Shown here: one piece after another, positions 52,540-64,000 of the stretch
How positions within the stretch are numbered: position 1 is the first letter of the stretch
Layout of the letters: every line of letters starts with the position of its first letter
Origin: Echinarachnius parma
Taxonomy: Eukaryota > Echinodermata > Echinoidea > Clypeasteroida > Echinarachniidae
Assembly: GCA_037951105.1 (NCBI GenBank)
Contig: JBAMJV010004017.1
Location: 1-64,000, forward strand
Reading direction: 5' to 3'
DNA length: 64,000 bases
Notes under the pieces: generated by a model
Databases searched by the model: none
Told to the model about the DNA's origin: nothing
What the model saw: the letters and a program-made list of their open reading frames with translations, nothing else
Translations under genes and position numbers: made by a program

Positions 52540-54301
52540 AATGTCTCTGGCAAAAAAAAAAAGAGATATCTTGTCTTGAAAACTGGCAAAAGCTAGTACA
52601 ACATAGATATGTTTCCTCACCTACTAGACTTTTTAAGAAACAAATGATGCATGCTTTGATATGTCACAGCACCAATTAATCACTGTCAGGCAGACGCTTG
52701 AAAGTAATCTGGAAAACCACCCACATAATCCTTCTCTCTTCCCACTGTTTTTATCTTCTGACTGGTGCATGAGCATAACAATTTCATAACTCTTTTTAAA
52801 AATAGAAATCAGACAAACACTGGGCCACTTATTGACCAAGTGCTCTCTTTCCACTGTCTTCCCAAGTGTAGTGTATCACAATTTTGTTAAGTCCTCTAGT
52901 TTTGAATTCAAACTAACTCTTGGCAATGGATTTGAAGGTTATTTGAGCCTCAATATACATAGATCTATAGTATAGTACATGATTTGTTTACAATTCAAAT
53001 CTCCAATGAAGTACTATTTACACACTAAAAGGGTCCTCTGTGAAGCACAACCAAAACAAGAACAAATCTCGGCTTTAAAATTGGCAAAAGGATGGATGAT
53101 ATCACAAGTCTCTTCACCTTTACCATTGTACCTGTGATAAGAAACAAATGATGTGGGCTTTCGCAAGTCACAGAACCTATTTATCACTGTCGAGGCAGAC
53201 GTTCTCAAAGTGATATGGAAAATCGTCATCTATTTTATATCTCTTGAATGGTGTATCACAATTTAAAAACTTGTTTAGAAAGCAAGTCTACACTGGACCA
53301 TGATTTGACCACTGTCTTTCCTCTGTTGAATATCACCTACCTAGTGTGTTACAATTTTAATCCAACACTGGACCATGGATTTGAATGTCTGAGCGCCTTA
53401 TGTATCTACATGTACAGTTGCACAATTCACATCGATCCCTAACTTTAATCAAACAAGTTCCTGAAGGACACAAAACAAGAAAAAAAAACTTGCCTTAAAA
53501 GGGGGGGGGGGGGGCAACAATTAATTATATCACAAGTCTTCCTAACAGTTTCAAACTCTTGTTTAGAATTCAAGCTTTACTGGACCATGGCATTATTTGA
53601 CCACTGTTAAAACAAATCTAGCCCTTTAAAAAAGCAAAAGGAATATGATATCACTTGTCTCCTCACCTCTACTCTTGTACGCATGATAAGAAACAAATGA
53701 TGCAGGCTTTCAAACATCACAGGGCCTATTTATCACTTTCAAGGCAGACATCGTTGAAGTGATCTGGAAAATCATTAACATGACCCCTCTCTCTTTCTAA
53801 GTTTTCACCTGACTGTTGTATCACAAAATTGTCATTACAAAAAAAGTATCTTGTTAAGAATAAAATTTATGCCAATATGCAATAAACAATTCATTTGAAG
53901 GCTAAATCTAAGCCACAGTAAAGGTAAAGTTTCACAGAATTTCACATATTTATTTTAAAAGTTAAGATTCAGTAGGAGCCTACATGTAAGCTTTCAATCC
54001 CAGCAGGGCAAAAGTGATGAAAAAAGTTACCAAAAATGCCTAAACAATCTTAACAAAGAAATCTTGCCTTTAAAATTGGCAAAAGGAATATATATCACAA
54101 TTCTCCTCACCTTTACTTGCATTGATAAGAACCAAATGATGAGCAGAGGCTTTCACGTGTCACAGGGCCCATTAATCACTGTCGATGCAGACGCATCCAT
54201 GTGATCTAGAAAACTGTCTGGGACCCCTCTGTGTCTCTCCGGCTGTCTGGGCACAGGCTTGTGTACATGAACTAGAAAGGCCACTTCTTCTTGAGTCTAG
54301 T
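52540..54301 (-). repeat. Tandem array T4, unit about 500 bp, exon-like
   Basis: Four units share 'aagaaacaaatgatgc', 'tcacagggcctatttatcac', 'ggcagac', 'gtgatctggaaaa' and 'cctcacct'. The right-most unit is the most GC-rich and least worn, with a splice-site pair on the minus strand (see 54111-54301). The others lie to its left and are degraded. Confidence 0.8.
54111..54301 (-). other. Candidate non-coding 5' exon of a minus-strand gene (perhaps EXTL3)
   Basis: The 191-bp segment lies between an acceptor (TTTCAACAG) and a donor (GTAAAG|GTGAGG) on the minus strand and is richer in G and C than its surroundings. It has no long open frame, as expected of a 5' untranslated exon. EXTL3 coding exon 1 has an acceptor upstream of its ATG, so an upstream non-coding exon is needed. 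The link to EXTL3 is inference. Confidence 0.35.
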
Positions 54302-54375
54302 CTGTTGAAAAATATTAAAGGGAAACTTTAGTTGCGTTGTGCTTTAGATGAGTCTTAAGAAAAATGTATTAATAT

Positions 54376-54635
54376 GACTGGATATATAGCAAAACTCTGC
54401 ACTTCACTTGTCAGTAATTGATATTTGTAGAAATGGGCAACATAAATTCAAATAATGTATGTAAAAGACTTATGTCAGAAAAATTGAAACAATCATATCT
54501 TTGCCAAATATTGTCCATTTTTGTACAACAAGTCATCAAATGAAAGCTTGTGATGAGGCCTTTGCAATGGCTTGAAAATCTTAGTTCAGATTTGTACAAG
54601 TGCAGGGTTTTGCTTTAACCAGTCAAATATCATAT
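54376..54635. mobile_element. MITE with GACCGGCTATAGC ends, worn copy
   Basis: It is an inverted relative of 23968-24239, sharing 'tgcagggttttgct', 'tgaaagcttgtgatgaggc' and 'aacaatcatatctt'. Confidence 0.65.
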
Positions 54636-55034
54636 CATAAACGTTCAAATGAAATAAATATATATTGTTAAAAATCAAAATTAAAGAAAAATCATCAAGT
54701 GATACCTCCTACTGGGCAACCTGCACTTCACATAGTCAAGAAATGAACTCTGTATAATTTGACATGTCATTTTATTCAACATAGGTACTAATGCATGCTG
54801 ATCAATTTTAGGCTTCAGTTGTTCTAAATAAGATTATTATGGCAACTTGGCAGTCATTTCTCGCTTCTTGGTAAGAATAGGAAGTGTGTGTGCCACCATT
54901 GCCATGCCAATTTTATAAACATCTTTTATCATTTATTTGCGAGCGTACCAGTAAAAAAACATTATGAGCCAATTTAGCCCAGCGAAATGCCCAAAAGAGC
55001 CACTTTGGAAGTCAATTTTAATTTAACAAGCCTA

Positions 55035-55250
55035 TACTCCGCACTAACTTTTTTCTGTACTGGCCGGTTCAGGCAAGTAAAATCATAAATTTTCAAATTT
55101 TACTTGCCCCGATATAAATTTTACATGCCCTCTTATTTCTAGATGAAAAATTATTTAGTTGCCTTATTGGGCAAGCAAACTAGACAATTTATGAAATTTT
55201 ACTTGCCCCGGGCAAGCGGTCAAGTGCTAGTGTCGGAGCCCTGCATAAAG
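55035..55250. mobile_element. GGGCAAGT-family repeat
   Basis: 'cactaacttttttctgtac' at the left and 'caagtgctagtgtcggagcc' at the right, with the usual 'ttttacttgccccgata' interior. Confidence 0.7.
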
Positions 55251-55282
55251 GAGCCCTGTTAACTATCATCAAATTATCATCA

Positions 55283-55822
55283 AAAGGGGTAGTTTAGTTT
55301 TGGTAGAGAGGGCGCTGCACATCACAATTTTTTTGTGAGGTAATGAAAAACTGAGTGTCGAATTTGAGAGAACATGCAATTTTAATGGCAGAACAAACTT
55401 TATTTGGTCAAAATCGACCCAGAAACGACTGAAATATCAATAAATATATCTGATCTTATAATTATTTGGGGCCCAAATAATTAGATGATTTTTTTTTTAA
55501 ATGAAAAAAATGCTTGCACTTTTTCAAAAATTTTCAAAAGCGGTTTTTAAATAGTTGTTGATGATCTCTCTATTTAATCATTATTTCAATAAAACATCAC
55601 ATGCATTATTTTGTATGAAAAATGGTTGAAACCAATGCCTTTTCAGAAAGCACCCTCTTGTGTTTTAATGGCTCTTTTTGAATGATAACAGGCTTTTTAC
55701 TTAGTCGTTTGTAATTTTGTATACCTTTCGAGCATGGTGGAGTTATAACTAATAGTTTATAATGTTACTGTCCAGGTTTGGTTACTAAAGTTCAGCCTTA
55801 CCAAAACTGTACTACCCCTTTA
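55283..55822. mobile_element. MITE family A, copy 7
   Basis: The ends AAAGGGGTAGTTTAGTTTTG and 'actaccccttt' vary from the other copies in the same way as copy 1, suggesting a subfamily. Confidence 0.82.
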
Positions 55823-55824
55823 AA

Positions 55825-56640
55825 TGCAAAGCAAATTTCAGAGTGCTGTTTTACAGCTGCTATATAGCATGCTTACTGAAGGGCAAAAGATGCCAGGAAT
55901 AGGAAGACTCTAACCCAAGTCCTCTCACTGAAAGATGAGATCAAGCCCGCCCCAATCCACTACACAATTTATACAAAATATGACATTATTGAACATATAT
56001 ATGTATATTCGTGTAGTACAGTATACTTTGAGAATGTACATTAATTATACTGCGAGTCTGTGACATATGATTTCATGTTGACATGTACACAAAATGAATA
56101 CATTTACATTTTTAGACAATAAATGAATAAATCCAAATCTAAAAATCTAATTCAAGTTTAAACCATGATGCTTCCACAGAAATTTGATTTGCTCAAGATA
56201 ACACTGACACACAAAGCTTTCATACTTCATACGGTGTACAGTAATGGGTAAAGCATTAGTATCCCAAAACATATGTTGTAGCGGTACTGATTACTTGCCT
56301 TGGGGGACGACAATTAGATTACAGTTATCTAATTACAGATCTAGCCGGTCTTATTAATCTTTAAATTTGATTAATAATAAAAAATGAACTCTGGTAGAGA
56401 ACAATCAAGGCAGGAAGACAGAGAAGTCTTGCACTTTGTAAATTGACATACTGTAATACGCCATATATTTTGCGTACATAGATTTCAGAAAATTTGAATA
56501 TTCTGATTAAATCGGAACAGTTGGCAGGTATGCAACTTTGTTTCAGTGATATCATCTCTGAATCAAACTGATATCAGTGGTAACTATTCCACTTGACATT
56601 GATCCTGTAATTTCCCTCATGAAACTAAAAGGTAATTGAT
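55825..56640. other. Unassigned interval
   Basis: No supported gene, exon pair or repeat boundary; the open frame on the minus strand at 56361-56555 is not recognisable. Confidence 0.45.
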
Positions 56641-57080
56641 TTTGCTCTCCCTCTCTCTCCCCACTCTGTGAATGATCTGCGAATAAACTTTGCCCCCTCC
56701 GTTTTACTCCCTCCCTTTAACCCTTTCCTTTTTATATCATCGTTCATCTTCCTCCTTCTCATCTCTCCCATCATTCTCTACAGGTCTACATTGTACATCA
56801 CGACTCCCTCCTCTTTCTTTCTTTCTTTCTTTTCCTTGTTCATTGCTTTCCTCTTTACTTCAGTCTCCTTTCCCTTTTTGGCTTTCTCTAACCTTCCTCC
56901 CCCTCTCTCTAGACTCTACCTCAATGTGATTTCTCATTTGTGTATCCTCCAACGATAGAGCCCCCCCCCCCCCCCCCCTCTTTCTGTGTCTATCTTTCCC
57001 TGTGTTTCCATCTTTCTCCTCCTTTCTCTCTTTCTTTCAGTCTCTCTATTTTTTATTATTTATTTTTATTCCTTCCTTCC
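56640..57080. repeat. Pyrimidine-rich tract
   Basis: A long run of C/T-rich sequence with CTTT and CTCT patches and a C homopolymer (56961-56978). The 79- and 96-aa frames are low complexity. Confidence 0.8.
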
Positions 57081-57484
57081 CAGTTGCTACCCAAAATAGG
57101 GACAGACCATGCGGCAAAGCTCTCCAATCTAATAACACTAGCCGGCACCAATTGCCGAACCCTATTCGCTAATGGTACATGCTTGTACCATGTACAGACG
57201 AATTGCTACGGCATTGCAGATCGGCTTTCTCGAAAGCTTTCAACCTCTTGAAATGAGTATTTGAATAGTTCCGTTCGAAAGCAGGTTGATAAAACATATG
57301 GTCGTGATGTGAATCAGTGAATAACAGCACATTCCTCGTATGATTTAAAGGTCAAGACTAGTAATGAATTTGGCATTTCACAGTACAGTACAATTTTGTT
57401 TTTCAATAATTTGGTGAATTGCGAACTCATAAAAATGTATCTAGATATATTTTGCAAGTACAGTACCGCCATTACTTTTCAATA

Positions 57485-57547
57485 ACAGACTTTGTAGCTC
57501 AGTGGTGTAATAATACTAGAGCACCGGTCTAGCAATCTGGATGTCTA
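57485..57547 (+). repeat. tRNA-like fragment (SINE head)
   Basis: 'tgtagctcagtggtgtaata' resembles a tRNA A box and D arm, and 'ccggtctagcaatctggatg' an anticodon arm. The B box is missing where the next element begins. Confidence 0.45.
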
Positions 57548-57930
57548 TACCACAAGCCTCCACACTAACTTTTTTGTTCTGTGTGCCCATTCGGGCAACT
57601 AAAATCATGAATGTTCAAATTTTACTTGGCCTCACAGAAAATGTACTTGCCATGAAAAAAATGTGAAAAAAAAAAATTTCCTTGGTAGCTCGATCTGCTT
57701 GGCAAATTTCTCTCAGATGAGATTGGCATACTTTTGTAAGGAATTACATAATTGAGCAGAAAATGTAGTTGCATGTTTGGGCTATTTTGTCAAGTTAGCG
57801 TGCCTGATCTGGCAACGAGCAAGTAAATTTAATATTCTAAGCAATTTTCAAAATTTCAAATTTCAAAATGTATGATTTTACTTGCCTAAACGGGCCAGTG
57901 TAGAAAAAAGTTTGTGTGGAGGCTTGCCTA
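57548..57930. mobile_element. GGGCAAGT-family element with both ends
   Basis: The ends CAAGCCTCCACACTAAC and GTTTGTGTGGAGGCTTG are inverted repeats. The interior holds paired 'ttttacttg' and 'caagtaaa' motifs. This copy best defines the family boundaries. Confidence 0.78.
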
Positions 57931-59878
57931 CACAATTTACAGATGATTCAGGCATACGGTCTACGTTTATGATACATGTACCAATCCTATCAACCCTATC
58001 ATGTTCACTCACGCTCTCAAATTAAAATTGATTTAAGAGGCTTCCCGCCGGTTGATGGGTCGTATCAAGCCGGGCTCTCTCAGTGTAATCGGGGGATGAG
58101 ATCCTAATGACTACCAAGCACCAATATAGAATACCAGTGATAAAATACATGGTGTCTCTGGCTGATTTAGCCCCTCAAAATGACAAAAATATCCCCCAAA
58201 ATCATAAAAAGAGCCTCCATATTTTGCATTATAGAGTTTGATGCAAAACACATTTTAGAGCGCTTTTTTTCATGCACCCGAGCTTGAAAAGAAAGTCCCC
58301 AATAAACAAATCTGAATTGTTTTACCTGTGACATATATAGGATAAAGCATGCATAATATACTTGGAACCTAGTTATTTTATTACATCTAGGAGATCATTT
58401 AGCAGCTACATAGTAGCTTTCAATACATACAATATTTATTATTTTGTTATTTATTGGGATCAGCCAAAATTAAATACCAATACATTAAAAAACAAAAACA
58501 AAACATACATTCATCTAATGGAGATATGAAACTGGTATATTGTATAAGTTGAAAATACGAAGTAATTTAGTATCGTTAATGAGGACTTATATTATTTTTG
58601 TAATCTTTTATACCTACAGATTATGTTCACTGAAGCAACCAAAATTAAAATTGATTTCATAGGTCTCCAGCAGATTGATGGGCCGATCAAGCTGAGCTCT
58701 CTCCACGTAATCTCTGGATGAGATCCTAACGACTATTAAGTACCAATATAGAATACGTGATACATGTACATACTTGGTATATAATTTTATCACGCAGGCT
58801 TTCTATTTTTGTAGGGTTCTGTGTTTCTTTAACTTAGAAATTATTGGTTTATAAATCTATTTTGAGCTTCTTACATAATTTACTTGCCAGATTTCCTTGT
58901 ATAATGTTTTTTTGTCATTTATTGGGATTAGCCGAAAATAAATGGAAAATATAAGTTCACTAAAAAAATGACTACCATCTGATGGAGATATGAAACTGGT
59001 ATTTAATGCCTTTGAAAATATGAAGTTATGTAGTATCATCAATTAGGAATAATATTAGTTTTTAAACACTTAGACATACCGAATATGTTCACTGAAGCAC
59101 CAAATTTAAATTTAACTCAAGAGGTCTCCTGCAGGTAGATGAACAGTATCAAGCCGGGCTCTCATAGCATAATCACAAGATGAGATCCTTATGACTATCA
59201 AGTACCATCATACATGCAATAACATGCAGGTACTTGGTATTTTATTTCATCACAAAAGCAGCTTTCAGCAGCACTTTTCTTTATCATGTTCCTCACAATT
59301 TATCATTATTCTCAAAAGCATATAAACCTGTGTATATCACCAAACTATTTTGCAGGGTTCTGTATTAATTTCTTAAATATATACCTTGTTTTATCAAAAG
59401 GGGCACTGAGGCTTCTTACATAACTTAGACATCATGGTACAATTTTTTTTTTCTTTCATCATTTTATCAGGATCAGCCAAAATTGAATGCAACATTTGAG
59501 TACACAAAGAAAATGATATCTATTTATCTGATGGAGATATGAAACTGGTATATTGCCTTTGAACATATGAAGTCATTTAGTATCATTAATAAGGACTTAA
59601 TACTATTTTAATACATATTATGTTCCCTGAAGCACCCAAATCAAAATTGATTTAAGGGGTCTCCAGCAGGTAGATAGGCCATATCAAGCTGAGCTCTTTC
59701 CACGTAATCTCTGCATGACATCCTATGACTATCAAGCACTGCGCATGCACCTTCTTTGCACCTTAAATGTTCCTCACAATATCTACTTCCAAAAGGAGTG
59801 TAACATACATACTTTGTAGTTTCTTTTATGGTTCTGTATTAATTTCTTATGCTTATATTTTCTGTAAATATCAATTAA

Positions 59879-60417
59879 AGTGATGCCTGTAAAGTGTCCG
59901 ATATTGCACAAAATGACATTTGAGACTTCAATCTTACATCAATATCATTGTAAAATACAATTGAAAGATTTGTGAAAGTTTGAAAGAAAACGAATACTGT
60001 TTACCTAGTGAAAAAAACGAATATTGAGCTCATATTTTATCACCGAATACTGATGGTCTGCCATACTTTTGTCGTAGTAATGAATGATCCGTTTGAGATA
60101 TTCGCACCCGTGTATTTTTACACACGTAGTACATAATTCATGGAATTTGAACTCGCTCGGCTCAAAGTTCAATCTCCGGAATGTTCTCACGGGTGCTGCA
60201 TGCGGACGTTCTCTGCTGAGACAATTGTACTTTTTTTCAATTGCGTTGATTAACGCTTTAGAAATAATGATTTTCAATGATAATTATCTTCATACTAAAG
60301 GAACATTTGAAAAAATCAAACCCTATTTTATTCTTCTCTTACCATAAGCTAAACAACACGGTAGAAGAGAAACGATGAAGCTCCAAGTAATTTTCGTGGA
60401 TTTGGACACTTTACAGG
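59879..60417. mobile_element. MITE with TTAAAGTGA ends, copy 2
   Basis: Colinear with 10531-11106; it starts 'attaaagtgatgcctgtaaa' and ends 'ttggacactttacaggt'. It is inserted in array T5. Confidence 0.85.
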
Positions 60418-61140
60418 TAAAAAGGGCATTGTTGCAATTACAATCCATAATTTATTGGGATCAGCCAAAATTGTACTGAACAAAAAAGTTCACTAAAAAC
60501 AATAAATGATCTGATGGAGATATGAAACTGGCAAATGCCTTTAATTTGATATTTCAACACAACCTAATATTGTGACATAATTTTTAAGCCAAATTTATAC
60601 CCATATCATTAACATGTTTTAAAGCACTGTCGCTTCTCGATATAGTATGAAATATATTTAAAATGTTGCATGCATTTATTTTACATGAAGAGCAAATGTG
60701 ATATTGTAAAAAGGAGATAGAAGCAGCTAATTTGCCGGTTAAGGCTGACTTCAAAGTCATCAAATTCATTATTATTCATGATGAAAAATGATATGCACAT
60801 TTAAGCATCAAAATGTAAACTGATTAAAGAGGTCTCCTGCATATTGATATATGAAGTCTGCGAATACATCATACAATAACAGAAACGACAGGGTAAAGCT
60901 AACTTCAAATTCATTGTTATTCATTAAAAATGATTAAAGAGGTCTTCTGTGGATTGATTGCACTCATCAAGCAGCGATCATCATCTCCCAGCATCTTAGG
61001 GAACTCCATCATATATATATATGGCAAATATTTGTTTTAAGTTTAGGACTACAACTTAAACCTTACCCTAACTATTGTCCTTTACAACTTGTCTCCTAAA
61101 TTTGTTTTGTATAATGTTATGAAAGATTTATATGTTATTC

Positions 61141-61418
61141 AAGCCTCCACATTAACTTCTTTTTTTCTACTGGCCCATTCGGGCAAGTATAATCATACAT
61201 TTTGAAGGTTTACTTGCCCCAATATAAAATTTACTTGCCCTCTTACTTCTTGATGAGATTTTGATGTAAGAAATTACATTGTTCTCTCATGATTGAACAA
61301 TTATTTAGTTGCCCGAACGGGCAAGCAAACTAGACAATTTATGACATTTCACTTGCCCGACACTAATTTTTACTTGCCCCTGGCAAGCGGGCAAGTGCTA
61401 GTGTCAAGCCCTGTGTTA
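61141..61418. mobile_element. GGGCAAGT-family repeat
   Basis: It has 'cctccacattaacttctttt' at the left and 'gggcaagtgctagtgtcaag' at the right. Confidence 0.72.
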
Positions 61419-61889
61419 TTATTAATAAAATTCATCACGTTTTCTCCATCAAGAGCTCATGTGTACATGTTTATCAAAATGAGATATGAAAACAGTAAAT
61501 TTATACCCGGTAAAGGCAACATCAAAGTCATTATTATTTTATTCATGACAAAAAACAAGTTCACTATTATCATTGATTAAAAAGGTCCCAGGCTGCGGAT
61601 CGATTGCACTCATCAAGCAGCACTCATCATCTCCCTGGACTTAATGTCTAGGTAATCATAGAATGAGATCTTAATGACTGCCAAGCACTATAGGGTACCC
61701 CATTTAGGCATGCCTGAATGGAAATGTTAACCCTGTACAGTACTTACAGGTTTTTTTTTTTCTCTTTTCAGTTTTAAGTTTCGAGGAGTTGGACAATGTA
61801 GTACGAGATACCTTAAATAGTGCAAGACAACTAACATGTATCATCCCACGTGTTTGATTACTCTCACTTCACTCTAAGTAATTGGTGAA

Positions 61890-62590
61890 TATATGCCTTC
61901 CGGGGGAAACAATTTGAGAGCTCTAGAAATTAATGGACAAATGAGGCTACCCTTAATGGAGCCATATGGAAAACTTTCCATCCAAAACGCGCATAAGATT
62001 AACACAAGCAGACGACGCAATTCAAACCTATACTATATGCATTACAACGTGCAACCAAACGGCATATATACGTTGTAGATGGACTATGTACCTAGACAAT
62101 GCCAGTGCGCTACACGCATTGCGCAACAACGTATCTCCTTCTCGCGTGCACGTTTCCGCGTGTTATATGCAGTACGAGCGCATGCAAAGTATCAAACATG
62201 GCTAAAAGTGGAAAAATCAAGTTGTCAAGAAATACAAAAAAGGCCCTATTTTCCCCTATAATAATAAAAATGTTTCTTACATTTAATTAGAAGAAAGGTA
62301 ATTTTATCCTCTTTATTTTGGTATGCGAGGTGGTATAAAAACGTAACAGGGTAAAATTATACGATCGGCTGAATGAGCGAGAGTTGGTACAAATTTGCCA
62401 AATTTATTGTATTCGCCATAGAGAAGAGGTCGTTTTGTCAAATTTTACCGAAAATTAAACGACAAAGGGCCACCTTTTCCCAGTAACGAAACGAGACATA
62501 ACTGGTACCATTCAAAAGGAAATTTATCACTGATTGATATTCCAGCCGAGATGGTATAATTGTTTAAACGACTTTAAGCTATGGGAGTTT
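61890..62590. other. CpG-richer unassigned segment
   Basis: Between about 61985 and 62190 CpG dinucleotides are denser than around it, and several overlapping short plus frames are open. No domain, splice pair or repeat boundary is evident. A promoter region for the minus-strand gene is one possibility; a transposon piece is another. Confidence 0.3.
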
Positions 62591-62644
62591 TATTTCACAA
62601 AGCGCACGAAAATGGGGCTAAATTCTGCTCATTCCCCGTGTTGT

Positions 62645-62763
62645 AGCGCAGAAGTCAGAAACTTTGCACGTTTCAATCAGATTCACGCATTTAGAACTCA
62701 TGATCTGACTTACAATTAATTGTAACTTACAATCGTTTGTATCTCTTTCTGCAATGGGGCCCA
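62645..62763. mobile_element. Worn relative of the 23162 foldback
   Basis: The right side reads 'cttacaattaattgtaactt' and 'tctctttctgcaatggggcc'; the left side retains 'cagaagtcagaa' and 'gtttcaatcagatt' but no matching end. Confidence 0.55.
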
Positions 62764-62904
62764 GGGCCCATATCATCCACTCTAATTAAGTCGAAATGTA
62801 AATATATAATCTAGATGAAAGTGCTTGATAAACAACACAAATTGTTCTTAGTAACTAACTTCAATGGTTATCTGGTTACTAACTCTAGTTGACAAGTATT
62901 TAAA

Positions 62905-63100
62905 GGAGTGGCTAAGCTACAGGGGAGCACGTGCCCCCCCCCCCCCCCCCCCCCCAATGATTTGCCAAAAAACAACTAAAAAACATGCAAGGGGAAAAAG
63001 TGTGTAAAAGTCAAGAAATGCATTATAATGTGTCCCATCCCCCCCAAAAAAAAAATCATGTATGCGCCCCCAATGAGTCCGACCACACTACCCCAGGTTT
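62905..63100. mobile_element. Worn hAT-like element with C tract
   Basis: 'gagtggctaagctac' at the left resembles the CAGTGGCGTAGC end, followed by a run of about 20 C and 'ccaatgagtccgaccacact' at the right. Both ends are degraded. Confidence 0.4.
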
Positions 63101-64000
63101 TCTTGTTGCACTCTAGCTCTATCATCTGAAATAGACTAAAAATTAATCTGTAAGCGAGTGCAATTTTTATGGACCCTTTTTTCTATCTCGAGTATGAAAG
63201 CTGAGAGCATGCCCAGAATAACATGCGGGTTTTGCAATCTATTTTTCTCACTTCTTTAATTATACAACATGACAAGTAGCATGAAACGTCCTTGTGTTCA
63301 AGTGCTAATTGCTATAACATCACTCTGATTAATTGCTCATCACTCTCCCTGCTGGAGAATCAATTGAGCTAGGCAGCTAGCTTAGACCAGCCGAGTTGAA
63401 GGTCTATATGATAAAAGAGGCACTTCTGTTTTCATTATTTGTAAGAGTGAAGAGACAAGAGAGTCAGTATGTCTAGATTTAAAACAAAACGTTTATTACA
63501 AAGTACATTTGTAATGTAGATATTGCTATATTCTCCCCAAATTAATTGTATAATTCCAACATTATCAGCTATATTTCTTCTAATACTCATACTCATAGTA
63601 AAGAAGGAAAGTAAAAAACACTAACTTCTTTACATTGCAGTACAGCTGTATGGTCAACCTTATGCCCTACTCAAACTTACAATGTACATTTAGTTGAACA
63701 AGATATTTTCTAGTTCCATTTACTATCAATTGTTCTATCATCCTCATAAAGGTATACAATCTAATTTTATCAAGAAAAAATATTTTTCTTCAGTCTCCAT
63801 GGACTCAAACAAAATTAAATGTAGAAAGAAATCAAATATTATAAACTTTGTATTTCAAACTTATAACTGAAATACATACATTGCAGTACAGCAATCCAGG
63901 AATTAATTTTTAATTTTAGGGGGCTACTTTTACAATCTGATGGATACCTAGAATTTTTTCACATAATACCCTATGGTAATTTTTGGGGCTACCTACAGAT
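63101..64000. other. Unassigned interval
   Basis: AT-rich sequence with no supported gene. The last 100 bases ('gggggctactttt', 'tttttggggctacc') resemble the interior of the 48246 element, so a related repeat may begin here. Confidence 0.45.

Larger units (their letters stand above)
58000..61690. repeat. Tandem array T5, unit about 500-620 bp
   Basis: About six units carry 'attgatttaagaggc', 'gatgagatcctaatgacta', 'tattgggatcagccaaaatt' and 'gatggagatatgaaactgg'. The left-most unit (58.0-58.15 kb) is the most GC-rich. A TTAAAGTGA MITE (59879-60417) and a GGGCAAGT element (61141-61418) interrupt it. Confidence 0.8.

Noticed and set aside
57485-57547. Functional tRNA gene
   Set aside because: The A-box region is tRNA-like, but the T arm and B box are missing.

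Overview
The window looks like nuclear DNA from an invertebrate deuterostome (echinoderm, hemichordate or cephalochordate; I cannot separate these). The reasons are short exons with GT-AG introns, two conserved animal genes in pieces, a tRNA-derived SINE with a TTATTATT tail of the kind known from sea urchins and relatives, and a very high load of short non-autonomous DNA transposons. There is no sign of a prokaryote, plasmid, phage, rRNA operon or CRISPR array.

Two complete protein-coding genes lie head-to-tail on the minus strand. EXTL3 (exostosin-like 3, heparan-sulfate chain initiation in the ER/Golgi) has seven coding exons from 40221 down to 32641, about 964 aa. EXOSC6 (MTR3, an RNase PH-fold subunit of the RNA exosome core) has seven coding exons from 22111 down to 13713, 286 aa. 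Both models keep reading frame across every junction. The two genes have unrelated jobs and are simply neighbours. Near the left edge (2456-2659, minus) is a probable first coding exon of a third gene with a CARD/death-fold-like start. A weak candidate terminal exon sits on the plus strand at 23586-23673.

The most unusual feature is repeated at most exons of both genes. One edge of the true exon, together with adjoining intron, has been tandemly copied two to six times with a period of about 125-265 bp, and the copies have decayed to different degrees. Such arrays sit at EXTL3 coding exons 1, 4, 5 and 7 and at EXOSC6 exons 5, 6 and 7. Some copies keep splice sites and open frames. Transposons have landed in several copies. 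Five similar long-period arrays lie upstream of EXTL3 (40.9-42.4, 47.8-49.8, 50.6-51.1, 52.5-54.3 and 58.0-61.7 kb). Some hold exon-like segments with good splice sites, so they may mark non-coding 5' exons.

Layout: 0-2.4 kb MITEs and tRNA-like repeats; 2.4-2.7 kb CARD-like exon; 2.7-4.5 kb TAC microsatellites; 4.9-12.2 kb MITEs, a complex palindrome cluster and an ATTC-rich stretch; 12.2-22.1 kb EXOSC6 with decayed exon copies and nested transposons; 22.1-32 kb intergenic DNA with foldbacks and a three-level nested element; 32-40.4 kb EXTL3; 40.4-62 kb tandem arrays and MITEs, probably the 5' region of EXTL3; 62-64 kb little recognisable content.
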